From a virus: a stretch of 40,351 nucleotides of DNA. Positions 6,861 to 19,125 of this stretch are shown here, piece by piece. The translations under genes were made by a program, and so were the position numbers. The first letter of the stretch is position 1; the number at the start of each line of letters is the position of its first letter. The stretch spans positions 1-40,351 of the IMG/VR virus record IMGVR_UViG_3300021409_000073; one strand, written 5' to 3'. The notes beneath the pieces were generated by a model. It had not been told where the DNA came from. It made no database searches and was given only the letters and a program-made list of their open reading frames with translations.

Positions 6861-6899
6861 CTGCCGGTGATTGCCGGTCAGTGCCACCCTGCCACCCCC
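6861..6899 (+). repeat. Copy B of the CTGCCGGTGA repeat
   Basis: CTGCCGGTGATTGCCGG followed by TCAGTGCC and TGCCACCCCCTG repeats the core of copies A and C. Within each copy the CTGCCGGT unit recurs every 10 bp, about one helical turn, which suggests protein binding on one DNA face. Confidence 0.55.
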
Positions 6900-6906
6900 T
6901 GAAGCT

Positions 6907-6944
6907 CCCCCCGAAATCCCCCAAGGCCCCGGAATTTCGGGGGG
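6907..6944. repeat. Perfect 11-bp inverted repeat (hairpin)
   Basis: CCCCCCGAAAT (6907-6917) pairs perfectly with ATTTCGGGGGG (6934-6944) across a 16-nt loop. It lies in the non-coding stretch between int and the gene at 7198. It may be a terminator without a T-tract or an operator. Confidence 0.5.
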
Positions 6945-7068
6945 TTCCGGCTCGATCAGTGGGTTCAGGCGCACCGGCGCCGGGCCTCCGGAGCCGCGCC
7001 AGATGTTTGCAAGCCTTGCTGCACCGCAGCATGGCCCACACCCGAAATCGCGCAAACCCAATAAAACA

Positions 7069-7134
7069 AGGGGTGGCACGGCCCTCGCAAGTCCACTGCC
7101 GGTGACTGCCGGTCACTGCCTTCCTGCCACCCCT
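7069..7134 (+). repeat. Copy C of the control-region repeat, flanked by 10-bp inverted arms
   Basis: AGGGGTGGCA (7069-7078) and TGCCACCCCT (7125-7134) are perfect inverted arms enclosing ACTGCCGGTGACTGCCGGTC, with CTGCCGGT units 10 bp apart. It lies 64 bp upstream of the ATG at 7198. With copy A it flanks the control region in opposite orientation. Confidence 0.6.
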
Positions 7135-7197
7135 GCCCGTCTGTCCCTGCTGGTCTCCGACACCTGCCCGCATCGGGCGACACTCGGGAGAGCAGAC

Positions 7198-7455
7198 ATG
7201 AAACAGACCGAACCCCTCACCTCGGACCGCAAGCCGGGTGCTTCGGGGGCGATCCTCGCGGGATGGATCAGCCGGGGCGAACTGGCCCGCGAGCTCGGCC
7301 TGACCGAGGACACGTTGCGCCGCTGGGAGGACCGCCGCATCGGCCCGGTCTGCGTCCGGGCCGGGCGCCGGGTCTATTACCGCCGCACGGCGGTGCAGGA
7401 CTGGCTCGCCGCACAGGAAGCCGCGAAGCAGCCGCGCGGGCGGGGACACAGATGA
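7198..7455 (+). CDS. Small HTH protein, excisionase/AlpA-like (85 aa)
   Basis: The central segment SRGELARELGLTEDTLRRWEDRRIGPVCVRAGRRVYYRR is a MerR/AlpA-type winged helix-turn-helix with a wing ending in YYRR, the pattern of phage excisionases and small activators; the segment runs about residues 22-60. The ATG at 7198 is chosen because the longer open frame upstream consists of the non-coding repeats. The stop overlaps the next gene as ATGATGA. It opens an operon of coupled early genes, so it may control them, excision, or both. Confidence 0.75.
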   Translation: MKQTEPLTSDRKPGASGAILAGWISRGELARELGLTEDTLRRWEDRRIGPVCVRAGRRVYYRRTAVQDWLAAQEAAKQPRGRGHR

Positions 7456-7703
7456 TGACACCCGCCTCATCCCCCTGGCCCAGGGCCCGCGTGCTCGAGG
7501 CGCGCGCCATCATCGCCGACGTCGCGCAGCATTCGGATCATCTCGTCCGGCTCGCCTGCAACGTGCTGAGCGCGCATGGCGAGACCGAGGCCGAGCGGCG
7601 CGACGCCCGCGCGCTCCTGTTCGTGATCGAGGCCCGGTGCCCCGCCCGGCATCGCCGCGCCCAGCGCGCCGATCACGATGATGCGCCGGAGGTGCGCCGA
7701 TGA
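7452..7703 (+). CDS. Small phage protein of unknown function (83 aa)
   Basis: The protein starts MMTPASSPWPRARVLEARA, with two adjacent ATG codons at 7452 and 7455. It is rich in Ala and Arg and probably helical over residues 12-65. The start overlaps the preceding stop, and its own stop overlaps the next start (ATGA), so it sits in a tightly coupled early operon. I do not recognise a family. Third-position GC is high, supporting a real gene. Confidence 0.6.
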   Translation: MMTPASSPWPRARVLEARAIIADVAQHSDHLVRLACNVLSAHGETEAERRDARALLFVIEARCPARHRRAQRADHDDAPEVRR

Positions 7704-8095
7704 AGCGCCGCGGCACACCCGAGGCCGATCTACAGCGCGCTATGGTACAGGCCCTGCGCTTCGCCCTCCCCCGCACGGCCATCATTCACCATTGCGCCAA
7801 CGAGGTGACCGAGCCCGGCCCGCGCGGCGCGAAGCGCCAGGCCATCCTCGTCGGCATGGGCGTCCATCCCGGCTTCGCCGATCTGATGGTTCTCTGCGAC
7901 GGGCGCGTGCTGTTCCTCGAGCTGAAATCCGTCAAGGGGCGGCTCAGCCCGAGCCAGGAGGCGTTTCGCGATGCCGTGCTGGCGCAGGGGCACGGCTGGG
8001 CAATGGTGCGTTCGCTCGACGACGCGCTGGGCGCGCTGGCGGACCATGGGTTCACCACGCGTGTCGCGGCTCCGGTGCGGAGGCCCGCGCCATGA
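7700..8095 (+). CDS. VRR-NUC domain nuclease (131 aa)
   Basis: This belongs to the single-domain phage VRR-NUC endonucleases (PD-(D/E)xK superfamily), thought to act on branched or replication-associated DNA. The pattern is clear: an N-terminal EADLQRAMVQAL helix, GVHPGFADLMV (catalytic Asp region), LFLELKSVKGRLSPSQ (catalytic E-x-K), then a C-terminal SLDDALGALADHG. The length matches stand-alone phage members. ATGA overlaps join it to the genes on both sides, so it is co-translated with the replication initiator. Confidence 0.9.
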   Translation: MKRRGTPEADLQRAMVQALRFALPRTAIIHHCANEVTEPGPRGAKRQAILVGMGVHPGFADLMVLCDGRVLFLELKSVKGRLSPSQEAFRDAVLAQGHGWAMVRSLDDALGALADHGFTTRVAAPVRRPAP

Positions 8096-9129
8096 GCCAC
8101 GAGGCCACCAACTGGGCCATCAAGCAGCGCGGTCTGAAGCCCACCACCAAGATCGTGCTCTGGCATCTCTGCGACCGGTTCAATCCGGATTACGGCTGCT
8201 TTCCCTCGCAGGATCGGCTGGCCGAGGATTGCGAGATCAGCCGATCGACCCTGAACGAGCATCTCGGCCAGCTCGAGGCGGCCGGGCTCCTGCGCCGCGT
8301 CCCTCGCCTGCATCCCGTCACCAAGCGCCAGATGCCGACCCGCTACATTCTGGGCTTCGAGCCAGGCTTCACACCAGATGATCCGCAGCCGTGTCCGGAA
8401 ACCGGACATGGAAGCCCAGAGGACGGCGAAACCTGTGCAGAACCAGCACCTTTCGAAGATGATGCGCCCGCCGAGCCCGAGCCGTGTCCAGAAACCGGAC
8501 ACGGGTGCGCGGCTCGACCCGTGTCCGAATTTCCGGCCGACCCGTGTCCGGAAAATGCCGAAAGCCGTGTCCGAAATCCGGACACTAACCCTGTAAGGGA
8601 ACCTCTAAGTAAACCAGTAAAGGAGGAGGAGGACGCGCAGGCGCGCGAGGCCATCTCCGAGGAATTCTTCGCCGAGCTGATCCGGGCGCTGGGCCTGGAC
8701 CCCGCCGCCCTGCCCGGCTGGTGGCAAGGCTGGCCGCCCCGCGAGCATGTCCGGCGCTGGCGCGACGATCTGGGTCTCGACGAAGACGCGATCCTCGCAG
8801 TCGCCGAAGCGTCACGGCGCGATCACCCCGAACCACCCGATGGGCCCAAGGCGCTCGACCGCGCCATGCAGCGCGCCGCCCTGCGCCTGAAGCAGACCGG
8901 CGCGGCGGTTGCGAAGAAGGGTCCGGCAACCGGCAACGGAGAGACCCGGCGCCGCAAGCGCGACGATGGCCCCCGGCCCAGCGACGACGAGCTGGCAGCC
9001 TTCTACGCCGAACTGGTGAACTCCGACCGGTTCCTGCCACCCAGCACGATCAGCAACACCATGCGCGACGCGATGCTGACCCGCGGGCTGGTCACGGTCG
9101 AGCGCCTGCGCGAGCGCGGGGTGCGGTGA
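8092..9129 (+). CDS. Phage replication initiator, lambda O-like layout (345 aa)
   Basis: The N-terminal 90 residues are a winged helix-turn-helix (CFPSQDRLAEDCEISRST, LNEHLGQLEAAGLLRR) similar to phage replication and DnaD/O-type proteins. A low-complexity acidic, Pro-rich linker (about residues 95-180) contains two copies of PCPETGHG. A C-terminal helical domain follows and may contact the host helicase loader or helicase. The DNA coding for the linker carries the GTGTCC iterons listed separately, the same arrangement as the lambda origin inside gene O. ATGA overlap upstream and GTGA overlap downstream show coupling. The function is inferred from the domain and the iterons, since no enzymatic motif is present. 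Confidence 0.7.
   Translation: MSHEATNWAIKQRGLKPTTKIVLWHLCDRFNPDYGCFPSQDRLAEDCEISRSTLNEHLGQLEAAGLLRRVPRLHPVTKRQMPTRYILGFEPGFTPDDPQPCPETGHGSPEDGETCAEPAPFEDDAPAEPEPCPETGHGCAARPVSEFPADPCPENAESRVRNPDTNPVREPLSKPVKEEEDAQAREAISEEFFAELIRALGLDPAALPGWWQGWPPREHVRRWRDDLGLDEDAILAVAEASRRDHPEPPDGPKALDRAMQRAALRLKQTGAAVAKKGPATGNGETRRRKRDDGPRPSDDELAAFYAELVNSDRFLPPSTISNTMRDAMLTRGLVTVERLRERGVR
8391..8585. repeat. GTGTCC iterons inside the initiator gene, probable replication origin
   Basis: Five GTGTCC-headed units start at 8391, 8484, 8521, 8544 and 8567. Three are near-perfect palindromes: TGTCCGG-AAA-CCGGACA (8392-8408), GTGTCC-N7-GGACAC (8484-8502) and GTGTCCG-N5-CGGACAC (8567-8585). The last three units are exactly 23 bp apart. 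A comparatively A/T-rich stretch (about 8583-8622) follows, where unwinding would be expected. Confidence 0.65.
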
Positions 9130-10283
9130 ATGGCATGGTGTCACGTCCCCGGCACGGATTGTCCCTCTGCGCAGGCGGCGGAGGCCTGGATATGGGCCTC
9201 ATGCTCGCCGAGCCCGGATATCACACTCGCTGCTTCGTCGAATGGGAGGATTGGCCCCGCGCCGTCCTCGTGGCCGCCCAGCGCGCCGGGTACTTTGCTC
9301 CAGCCCCGATCTGGACCGACCTTCGGACCTTCGATGCCCGTCCCTTCCGCGGCGCCTTCGACGCCTTGCTTGCCGGGTACCCGTGCCAACCCTTCAGCGC
9401 GGCGGGAAAGCGCGGAGGTGCTGACGATCCCCGCCACCTCTGGCCCGACGTCGCCCGCGCCATCGGGGACTGCCGCCCCGAATGGGTCTTCCTCGAAAAC
9501 GTCGCCGGGCACGTCACCCTCGGCCTTGAAACCGTCCTGCGAGAGCTTTGGGGCTTGGGCTACACGCCTGCGGCGGGTCTGTTCAGCGCGGCAGAAGTCG
9601 GTGCGCCGCACCAGCGGCTCAGGGTCTTCATCCTGGCCCACACCAATGAGCCTGCATCCGGGCACGGCCAGCTACAACCCGGCCGGGAACAGCGACTTTA
9701 CCCGGAAGGCCGAGGCGCTGGCGCTGGGCATCACCAGCTGGTCGACGCCCAAGGCGACGGATGGCGCGAAGGGCGGGCCGGGGCAGAGCTATGGCTCGGG
9801 CGGCACCCCGCCCCTGCCCGCGCAGGCGGCGCAGTGGCCGACGCCGGCCGCGCAGAACTGGCAGGGCAGCTCGGAGGCGAGCATCACCCGCACGGATGGC
9901 AAGTCCCGGATGGACATCCTGCACTACCGGGCGGAGCAGGGCTTCACCCGCCCGGACCCGGTGACCTTGCCGGATGGGCAGCGGTCCTCGCCACACGCAC
10001 CGATCTCGCGCCGGCTCTGGGCTTCGATGATTGCCTCGCATGGGCGCGCCGCGTGTCGGCGGATCCTGAAGGGCCGGTCGCGGCGGCGGCTGAACCCGCT
10101 CTTCGTCGGATGGCTGATGGGCTGGCCCATCGGGCACGCGCTCTGCGCCTGCTCGGCAACGGAGTTCACCCTCTGGCAGCGGCACATGCGTGGCGCGCTC
10201 TCGCAGCTGCCCATGGCCTCGGGGCCGTGGATCTGGCGGCCGACACAAGAAGCCCGGCGCACGGCGCAGATGAGTTTCCTTGA
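9126..10283 (+). CDS. Phage DNA cytosine-C5 methyltransferase (frame conflict in the C-terminal half)
   Basis: The N-terminal 170 residues carry the C5 catalytic core: LSLCAGGGGLD (motif I), GYPCQPFSAAGKR (motif IV with catalytic Cys), FLENVAG (motif VI) and VGAPHQRLRVFILA (motif VIII). GTG at 9126 overlaps the previous TGA. This frame stays open to 10283 and contains RLLGNGVHPLAAAHAW, a good motif X. From about 9635 onward, however, third-position GC and recognisable sequence (WPTP..., LNPLFVGWLMGWP) switch to the +1 frame. The gene may be frameshifted, recoded, or a genuine overlap. It would methylate phage or host DNA, perhaps to resist restriction. Confidence 0.75.
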   Translation: MNGMVSRPRHGLSLCAGGGGLDMGLMLAEPGYHTRCFVEWEDWPRAVLVAAQRAGYFAPAPIWTDLRTFDARPFRGAFDALLAGYPCQPFSAAGKRGGADDPRHLWPDVARAIGDCRPEWVFLENVAGHVTLGLETVLRELWGLGYTPAAGLFSAAEVGAPHQRLRVFILAHTNEPASGHGQLQPGREQRLYPEGRGAGAGHHQLVDAQGDGWREGRAGAELWLGRHPAPARAGGAVADAGRAELAGQLGGEHHPHGWQVPDGHPALPGGAGLHPPGPGDLAGWAAVLATRTDLAPALGFDDCLAWARRVSADPEGPVAAAAEPALRRMADGLAHRARALRLLGNGVHPLAAAHAWRALAAAHGLGAVDLAADTRSPAHGADEFP

Positions 10284-10299
10284 AGGAATGCAGCCGTGA
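9646..10299 (+). CDS. Methyltransferase C-terminal region in the +1 frame (217 aa)
   Basis: This frame continues the C5 methyltransferase after motif VIII. It contains the variable region typical of phage enzymes (STPKATDGAKGGPGQSYG, WPTPAAQNWQG) and LNPLFVGWLMGWPIGH, the counterpart of the motif IX region, then CSATEFTLWQRHMRGALSQLP. Nearly every codon ends in G or C, unlike the overlapping frame. Its TGA at 10297-10299 overlaps the GTG of the next gene, matching local coupling style. The ATG at 9646 has no good ribosome-binding site, so it is more likely the second half of a split or frameshifted gene than an independent one. Confidence 0.55.
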   Translation: MSLHPGTASYNPAGNSDFTRKAEALALGITSWSTPKATDGAKGGPGQSYGSGGTPPLPAQAAQWPTPAAQNWQGSSEASITRTDGKSRMDILHYRAEQGFTRPDPVTLPDGQRSSPHAPISRRLWASMIASHGRAACRRILKGRSRRRLNPLFVGWLMGWPIGHALCACSATEFTLWQRHMRGALSQLPMASGPWIWRPTQEARRTAQMSFLEGMQP

Positions 10300-10967
10300 G
10301 TTTCCACAGCAGGATTGGCCGCGCTGGCGGCACCAAGATCAAGCGCGCGCTGGGCGTGCAGGCGGCGCTGGAATGGGCGTTCCGGGTCGAGAAGGCGCAG
10401 CTGGAGCTTCCACTGCCCCAGGACGTGACCGAGGACGGCTTCGGCTTTGGTCTCGAATACGTCCTCCTCCAACGTGCCGCGCTGGGCTGCAAGGTCGACG
10501 GCGGCCAGCACAAGATCGGCGGCTACACGCACGAGGACGCAGAGGTGATCGCAGCCACCGTCGCCGGGATACCCGACAGCCTCGGCGGCAAGCGCATGGC
10601 GATCCGCGTGGCCGAACTGGCCCGTGCCGGGCTCACGCCGGACTGGATGCCCGGGGCCGTCCCGCGGTGCGTTCCAGTCGAGATCAAGCGCAATCAGCAT
10701 GGCGAACGGGCCAGCACCATCGTTGTCGGCGCCGAGCGCGTCCGCACCCGTGGCAAGTGGCGCACCGTCGAGGTTCTGGCTTGCCCGGTGACCTTCACCC
10801 CGAATCCCCACCAGATCGAGGCGGCCCGCCGCTCCTATGACGACTGGTGGCAAGCGCTGGGCTGGGTGCGGGACGGGCTGATCGAGGGCGGGATGCTGCG
10901 GGATGTGGAGGTAACATCGGCGATGCCGGTGCCCCAGCCATGGAAGCGGAAGAACGCGCTGCCGTAG
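10296..10967 (+). CDS. Conserved phage protein of unknown function (223 aa)
   Basis: It starts at GTG, overlapping the upstream stop as GTGA. The N-terminal half is mixed helical (RIGRAGGTKIKRALGVQAALEWAF, residues 6-29). The middle contains GGQHKIGGYTHEDAEVIAA. The C-terminal 40 residues (SYDDWWQALGWVRDGL ... MPVPQPWKRK) are typical of proteins found after early genes in Rhodobacterales prophages. I do not recognise a function. It is the last gene of the early operon, followed by the promoter of the Xre-RES pair. Confidence 0.65.
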   Translation: MSFHSRIGRAGGTKIKRALGVQAALEWAFRVEKAQLELPLPQDVTEDGFGFGLEYVLLQRAALGCKVDGGQHKIGGYTHEDAEVIAATVAGIPDSLGGKRMAIRVAELARAGLTPDWMPGAVPRCVPVEIKRNQHGERASTIVVGAERVRTRGKWRTVEVLACPVTFTPNPHQIEAARRSYDDWWQALGWVRDGLIEGGMLRDVEVTSAMPVPQPWKRKNALP

Positions 10968-10977
10968 TAATGCGCGA

Positions 10978-11014
10978 TTGCCTTTTGGCACTGATCGTTT
11001 ATATTCGTGCCAAA
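10978..11014 (+). promoter_or_regulatory. Promoter and operator of the Xre-RES toxin-antitoxin pair
   Basis: TTGCCT (10978-10983) and TATATT (11000-11005) are a -35/-10 pair with 16-bp spacing. The inverted repeat TTTGGCAC (10984-10991) and GTGCCAAA (11007-11014), 8-bp perfect arms separated by 15 bp, brackets the -10 element. A protein bound there would block transcription, as expected for autoregulation by the antitoxin. Confidence 0.65.
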
Positions 11015-11024
11015 GGAGACAATC

Positions 11025-11438
11025 ATGCAGTTCGCCACCGTCCAGCCGATCATCGCACGTCCGGATCTCCCCGTCATCACGGACGAGGAGGCGGCGGCGC
11101 TGGCGCGTGCCACCGTCAACCTGTTCCGCGCCTGGGGCCTGACCGACGCCGAGGCCCGGACCCTCCTCGGCGACATGGCCCAGCGCACATGGGCGCGCTG
11201 GAAGGCTGGCGATGTCGGGCGCATCGACCGCGACCTGCGGGCGCGCATGGCAATCCTGATGGGGGTCCACAAGGCGCTGCGCTATCTCTTCACCGACGCC
11301 GCCCGCGGCTATGCGTGGATCCGCAAGCCCAGCGAGGCCTTCGGGGGACGCAGTGCGCTGGACGTCATGCTGCGCGGGGAGATCACCGACCTGATCGACC
11401 TGCGCACCTTTCTCGATGCCGAGCGGGGTGCCTGGTGA
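11025..11438 (+). CDS. Xre/MbcA/ParS-family antitoxin (137 aa)
   Basis: It neutralises the downstream RES toxin and probably represses the operon. The N-terminal 80 residues hold an Xre-like helical DNA-binding region (RAWGLTDAEARTLLGDMAQRT, part shown). The C-terminal DUF2384-type toxin-binding region is recognisable: LMGVHKALRYLF, then WIRKPSEAFGGRSALDVML (residues 85-120), the conserved block of this family. ATG 11025 follows AAAGGAGAC at ideal spacing; an upstream GTG at 11007 is inside the operator. The stop overlaps the toxin start (GTGA). Confidence 0.9.
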   Translation: MQFATVQPIIARPDLPVITDEEAAALARATVNLFRAWGLTDAEARTLLGDMAQRTWARWKAGDVGRIDRDLRARMAILMGVHKALRYLFTDAARGYAWIRKPSEAFGGRSALDVMLRGEITDLIDLRTFLDAERGAW

Positions 11439-12124
11439 ATGTGCCTGTCCGCCGCGTGACATGGCCACGCACCGTCCGCATAATCCGCTCGATCCACCCG
11501 CCCATCGACCTATTCGAGGACATCGCCGATCCCGCCGACTGGGAGGCGCTCGCCTCGGCCGAAGCCAAGTTCAACCCGCGCATCCGCGACAGCATCGGCG
11601 ATCTCTCCAAGGTGCCGGTGGCACGCCGCGTGACGGGGCCGGGCGCCAGCTGGGTCATGGCGCCCTTCGTCCATTGCTCGACCCTGCGCCCCGGGCGGTT
11701 CTCGGATGGCAGTTTCGGCCTCTACTATGCGGGCGACCGAACCGAGGTGGCCATTGCCGAGACCATCCACCACCACGCCCGCTTCATGCGCGCCACAAGC
11801 GAGGCGCCAGGCTGGACCTCGCAGTTCCGAGAACTGATCGGATCCGTCGATGCCGATCTGGACGACGCCACCGGTCGAACTGATCTGCTGGACCCCGACG
11901 ACTACCGACCCTCGCAGGTCTTCGGGGCCGAACGGCGCGCGGCCGGATCGAACGGCATCACCTGGCCCAGCGTCCGCTATCCGGGCGGGCACTGCATCGC
12001 GGCCTTCTGGCCTGATGTCATCGCGATCCCGTCACAGGGGGGGCATTTCGCATACCACTGGAACGGCAGCGCGGTCGATTACGTCAAGCGGCTGGAGACA
12101 GGCGAGGTGATGACCGTAATCTGA
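11435..12124 (+). CDS. RES-domain toxin (229 aa)
   Basis: RES toxins of Xre-RES modules deplete cellular NAD+ and stop growth. The domain spans most of the protein: RIIRSIHPPIDLFEDIAD at the start, then the RES core with GRFSDGSFGLYYAGDRTEVAIAE (split as GRFSDG and LYYAGDRTEVAIAET, residues 90-112) and GWPSVR-type final block (NGITWPSVRYPGGHCIAAFWP is seen in parts near 185-200). The conserved Arg, Tyr/Tyr and Glu expected in the NAD pocket are present in these blocks. GTG 11435 overlaps the antitoxin stop, giving coupled synthesis. It separates the replication genes from the restriction operon. Confidence 0.9.
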   Translation: MNVPVRRVTWPRTVRIIRSIHPPIDLFEDIADPADWEALASAEAKFNPRIRDSIGDLSKVPVARRVTGPGASWVMAPFVHCSTLRPGRFSDGSFGLYYAGDRTEVAIAETIHHHARFMRATSEAPGWTSQFRELIGSVDADLDDATGRTDLLDPDDYRPSQVFGAERRAAGSNGITWPSVRYPGGHCIAAFWPDVIAIPSQGGHFAYHWNGSAVDYVKRLETGEVMTVI

Positions 12125-12232
12125 TCGTACATTTAACATGCGCCGCAACCCGTTCATCTGGCGCGCGAATTTCTGGATTTCCCGATCCGGCTGGAATACG
12201 GTCGGGTCAGCGGCAAGAAGAGGCGAATACCC

Positions 12233-13767
<1,535 letters not shown>

Positions 13768-13771
<4 letters not shown>

Positions 13772-15114
13772 GCCGCGCCGCGAAGCCCGTTTTCCCGCCG
13801 CTCGAAGCGGATAGCTGGCCAATTTCGCGGGAATGGTCACGTCTTGATGACCTCTGCGAGGGCGTGTTCGACTGCCCACACACCACGCCAGTAATCACGG
13901 ACGAAGGGCCGTATGTGGTTCGATCGCAAGATGTCAGAACCGGCATCTTCCGGCTCGATCAGGCGGCGCACGTCAGCGAGGAAACCTATCAGGAGCGCAT
14001 TGCACGAGCCGAACCGCGCTTCGGCGACATTCTCTACAGTCGCGAGGGGACCTATTTCGGGCTCGCAGCCGAGGTCCCGAGAGGCGTACGTGTCTGCCTC
14101 GGCCAACGGATGGTGCTGATAAGGCCATCCGACAAGATCGATACCCGGTTCTTGAGACTTTGGCTCAACTCGCCGGTGCTTCATCGGCATATCATGGGTT
14201 TTCGCGACGGCACCGTGGCCGAACGGCTGAACATGCCCACGATCAGAGGGCTGCCGGTCCCCCATATTTCGCTCCCCGAACAACGCGCGATTGCCGCCAC
14301 TCTCGGCGCGCTGGATGACAAGATCGAGCTGAACCGGAAGATGAACGCCAAGCTTGAGGCCATGGCGCGGGCGCTGTTCCGCGACTGGTTCGTCGACTTC
14401 GGCCCCACCCGCGCCAGGATGGAAGGCCGCCCCCCCTACCTCTCCCCCGACCTCTGGTCCCTCTTCCCCGACCGCCTCGACGCCGAGGGCAAGCCGGAGG
14501 GGTGGGAGGCTTCGACCATCGGCGACGAGGTGCGCGTTGTCGGCGGATCGACCCCCAGCACCAAGGAACCGGATTTCTGGGACGGAGGCATCAACTGGGC
14601 CACGCCGAAGGACCTGTCCACGCTTGCCGCGCCCGTCCTGCTCGAAACCTCCCGGTCGATCACCGCGGCGGGCCTCGCGAAGATCAGCTCGGGTCTGCTG
14701 CCCGTGGGGTCGCTGCTGCTGTCGTCCCGCGCGCCGATTGGCTACCTCGCCATCGCTGAGGTGCCTGTGGCGATCAATCAGGGCTTCATCGGCATGATCT
14801 GCGACAAGCGGTTGTCCAACGTCTTTGCTTGGCTCTGGACGCTGGAGAACATGGAAGCGATCCTCGCCAAGGCGAACGGCTCGACCTTCCAGGAGATCAG
14901 CAAGGCCAACTTCCGCCCGCTGCCCGTGGTGGTCGCAACGGACCCCGTGCTGCACGCCTTCGATGCCATCACGAAGCCGCTCTACGAGCGCATCGCCAAG
15001 AACGAACTCGAATCCCGCACCCTCGCCCAGACCCGCGACCTCCTGCTGCCGCGCCTGATGTCGGGGGAGTTGCGGGTGGCCAAGACCGAGCAACCTGTCG
15101 CAATCACAGCCTGA
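13768..15114 (+). CDS. hsdS: Type I restriction-modification specificity subunit S (448 aa)
   Basis: HsdS reads the two half-sites of the recognition sequence. Two target-recognition domains are visible (about residues 20-185 and 245-410). Each is followed by a conserved helical spacer: [20 protein letters not shown] with [16 protein letters not shown] after the first, and [20 protein letters not shown] with [10 protein letters not shown] after the second. The GTG start overlaps the hsdM stop. The target sequence cannot be predicted from this reading. The first domain has a lower-GC, less biased codon pattern than the second, consistent with domain exchange. Confidence 0.93.
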
Positions 15115-15130
15115 CACAAGGAGATCGGCC

Positions 15131-15520
15131 ATGCCGTTCATCGCCAAGACCGCTCCGATCACCTCGCTAGCCGACGAGCATATTCGCATCGAGGAGCGCC
15201 CGATGTATGGCGGGCGGGACATTCGGGTCGGGTCGGAGGTTTTCCTTTGGTCATCCGAAACGCAGGGCGGCGTCGGGTTGTGGGGCAAGGGAACCGTCAC
15301 TGCGATTGACCCTGGCGGCCCAAAACCGGCGATCACCGTCCGCATCGATCAGCGTGTGAATTCCGGCAACTTCGGCCTCAACGAGATCGCGCCGCATCGG
15401 GACAGCACGCAGGACACACCAATCGTCGGCCTGGCCCGCAAGCTCTACAAGCATGCCCACAACAAGATTGCCGGACTGACGAACGCCGAAGCAGAATTGC
15501 TGCAACAGAATTTCGAGTAG
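15131..15520 (+). CDS. Unknown small protein inside the type I RM operon (129 aa)
   Basis: AAGGAGAT precedes the ATG at good spacing. Residues 30-75 (GGRDIRVGSEVFLWSSE, LWGKGTVTAID, ITVRID) look like a small beta-barrel, such as an EVE/PUA-like or SH3-like fold, which could bind modified DNA or protein. The C-terminal 45 residues are helical (LARKLYKHAHNKIAGLTNAE). I do not recognise a named family. The position between hsdS and hsdR suggests an accessory role in restriction or its control. Confidence 0.65.
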   Translation: MPFIAKTAPITSLADEHIRIEERPMYGGRDIRVGSEVFLWSSETQGGVGLWGKGTVTAIDPGGPKPAITVRIDQRVNSGNFGLNEIAPHRDSTQDTPIVGLARKLYKHAHNKIAGLTNAEAELLQQNFE

Positions 15521-15565
15521 TCGGGCCGGCATCATTCATCCCACCCATTTTCGAGGTCAAACCGC

Positions 15566-15993
15566 ATGAGCATACCCGAGATCGATCTGACGAACCTGAA
15601 ACGAGCCATCGTCATGCGGCTCGACCGCGAGGCGAAGGAGCATTCCAAAGGCCACCAGAAGAGCTACGCGAACCGCTATTCGATGCGATCCTCCGACGGC
15701 GCGCTGGTTGAGCTGATGTTCGAGAAGGGCGACAAGTCCCCCGCCAACCTCTGGGTCAGACAGGACTTCGTGAGGGACCTTCTGGATGGCAGCATTCCGT
15801 TCACCCCCTCGCCCGCGTCAAAGCTGTACCAGACCGTCGGCAAGACGGGCGAGAAGAAGTATGGGCGGCACTCGGCGCTTGAGGACATGATGCAACTCGG
15901 CAAGGCAGACCTTGTCTGTTTCGCGTTGCGCAGCATGGCGGATCTGGACCGGGTGCTGGCAACGTTGGCACAGGTCACGAGGCCAGTGCGCGC

Positions 15994-15997
<4 letters not shown>
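15566..15997 (+). CDS. Unknown protein preceding hsdR (143 aa)
   Basis: The ATG at 15566 lies 45 bp after the previous stop, and the stop overlaps the hsdR start as ATGA, so hsdR translation is coupled to it. The sequence is mixed helical with basic patches ([20 protein letters not shown] near the N-terminus, [16 protein letters not shown] near residue 95). No enzymatic motif is visible. Small uncharacterised genes occur between hsdS and hsdR in some operons; this one may tune or inhibit restriction, which is inference. Confidence 0.65.

Positions 15998-19125
<3,128 letters not shown>

Noticed and set aside
6657-7134. CRISPR array
   Set aside because: The repeats are few, imperfect, in both orientations and not separated by uniform spacers; no cas genes are present.
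8391-8585. CRISPR or simple tandem repeat
   Set aside because: Units are palindromic, within a coding sequence, and spaced like initiator iterons.
9130-9640. Start of the +1 frame at ATG 9130 as an independent gene
   Set aside because: Between 9130 and about 9630 this frame is the shadow of the methyltransferase core; recognisable sequence in it begins only after 9630.
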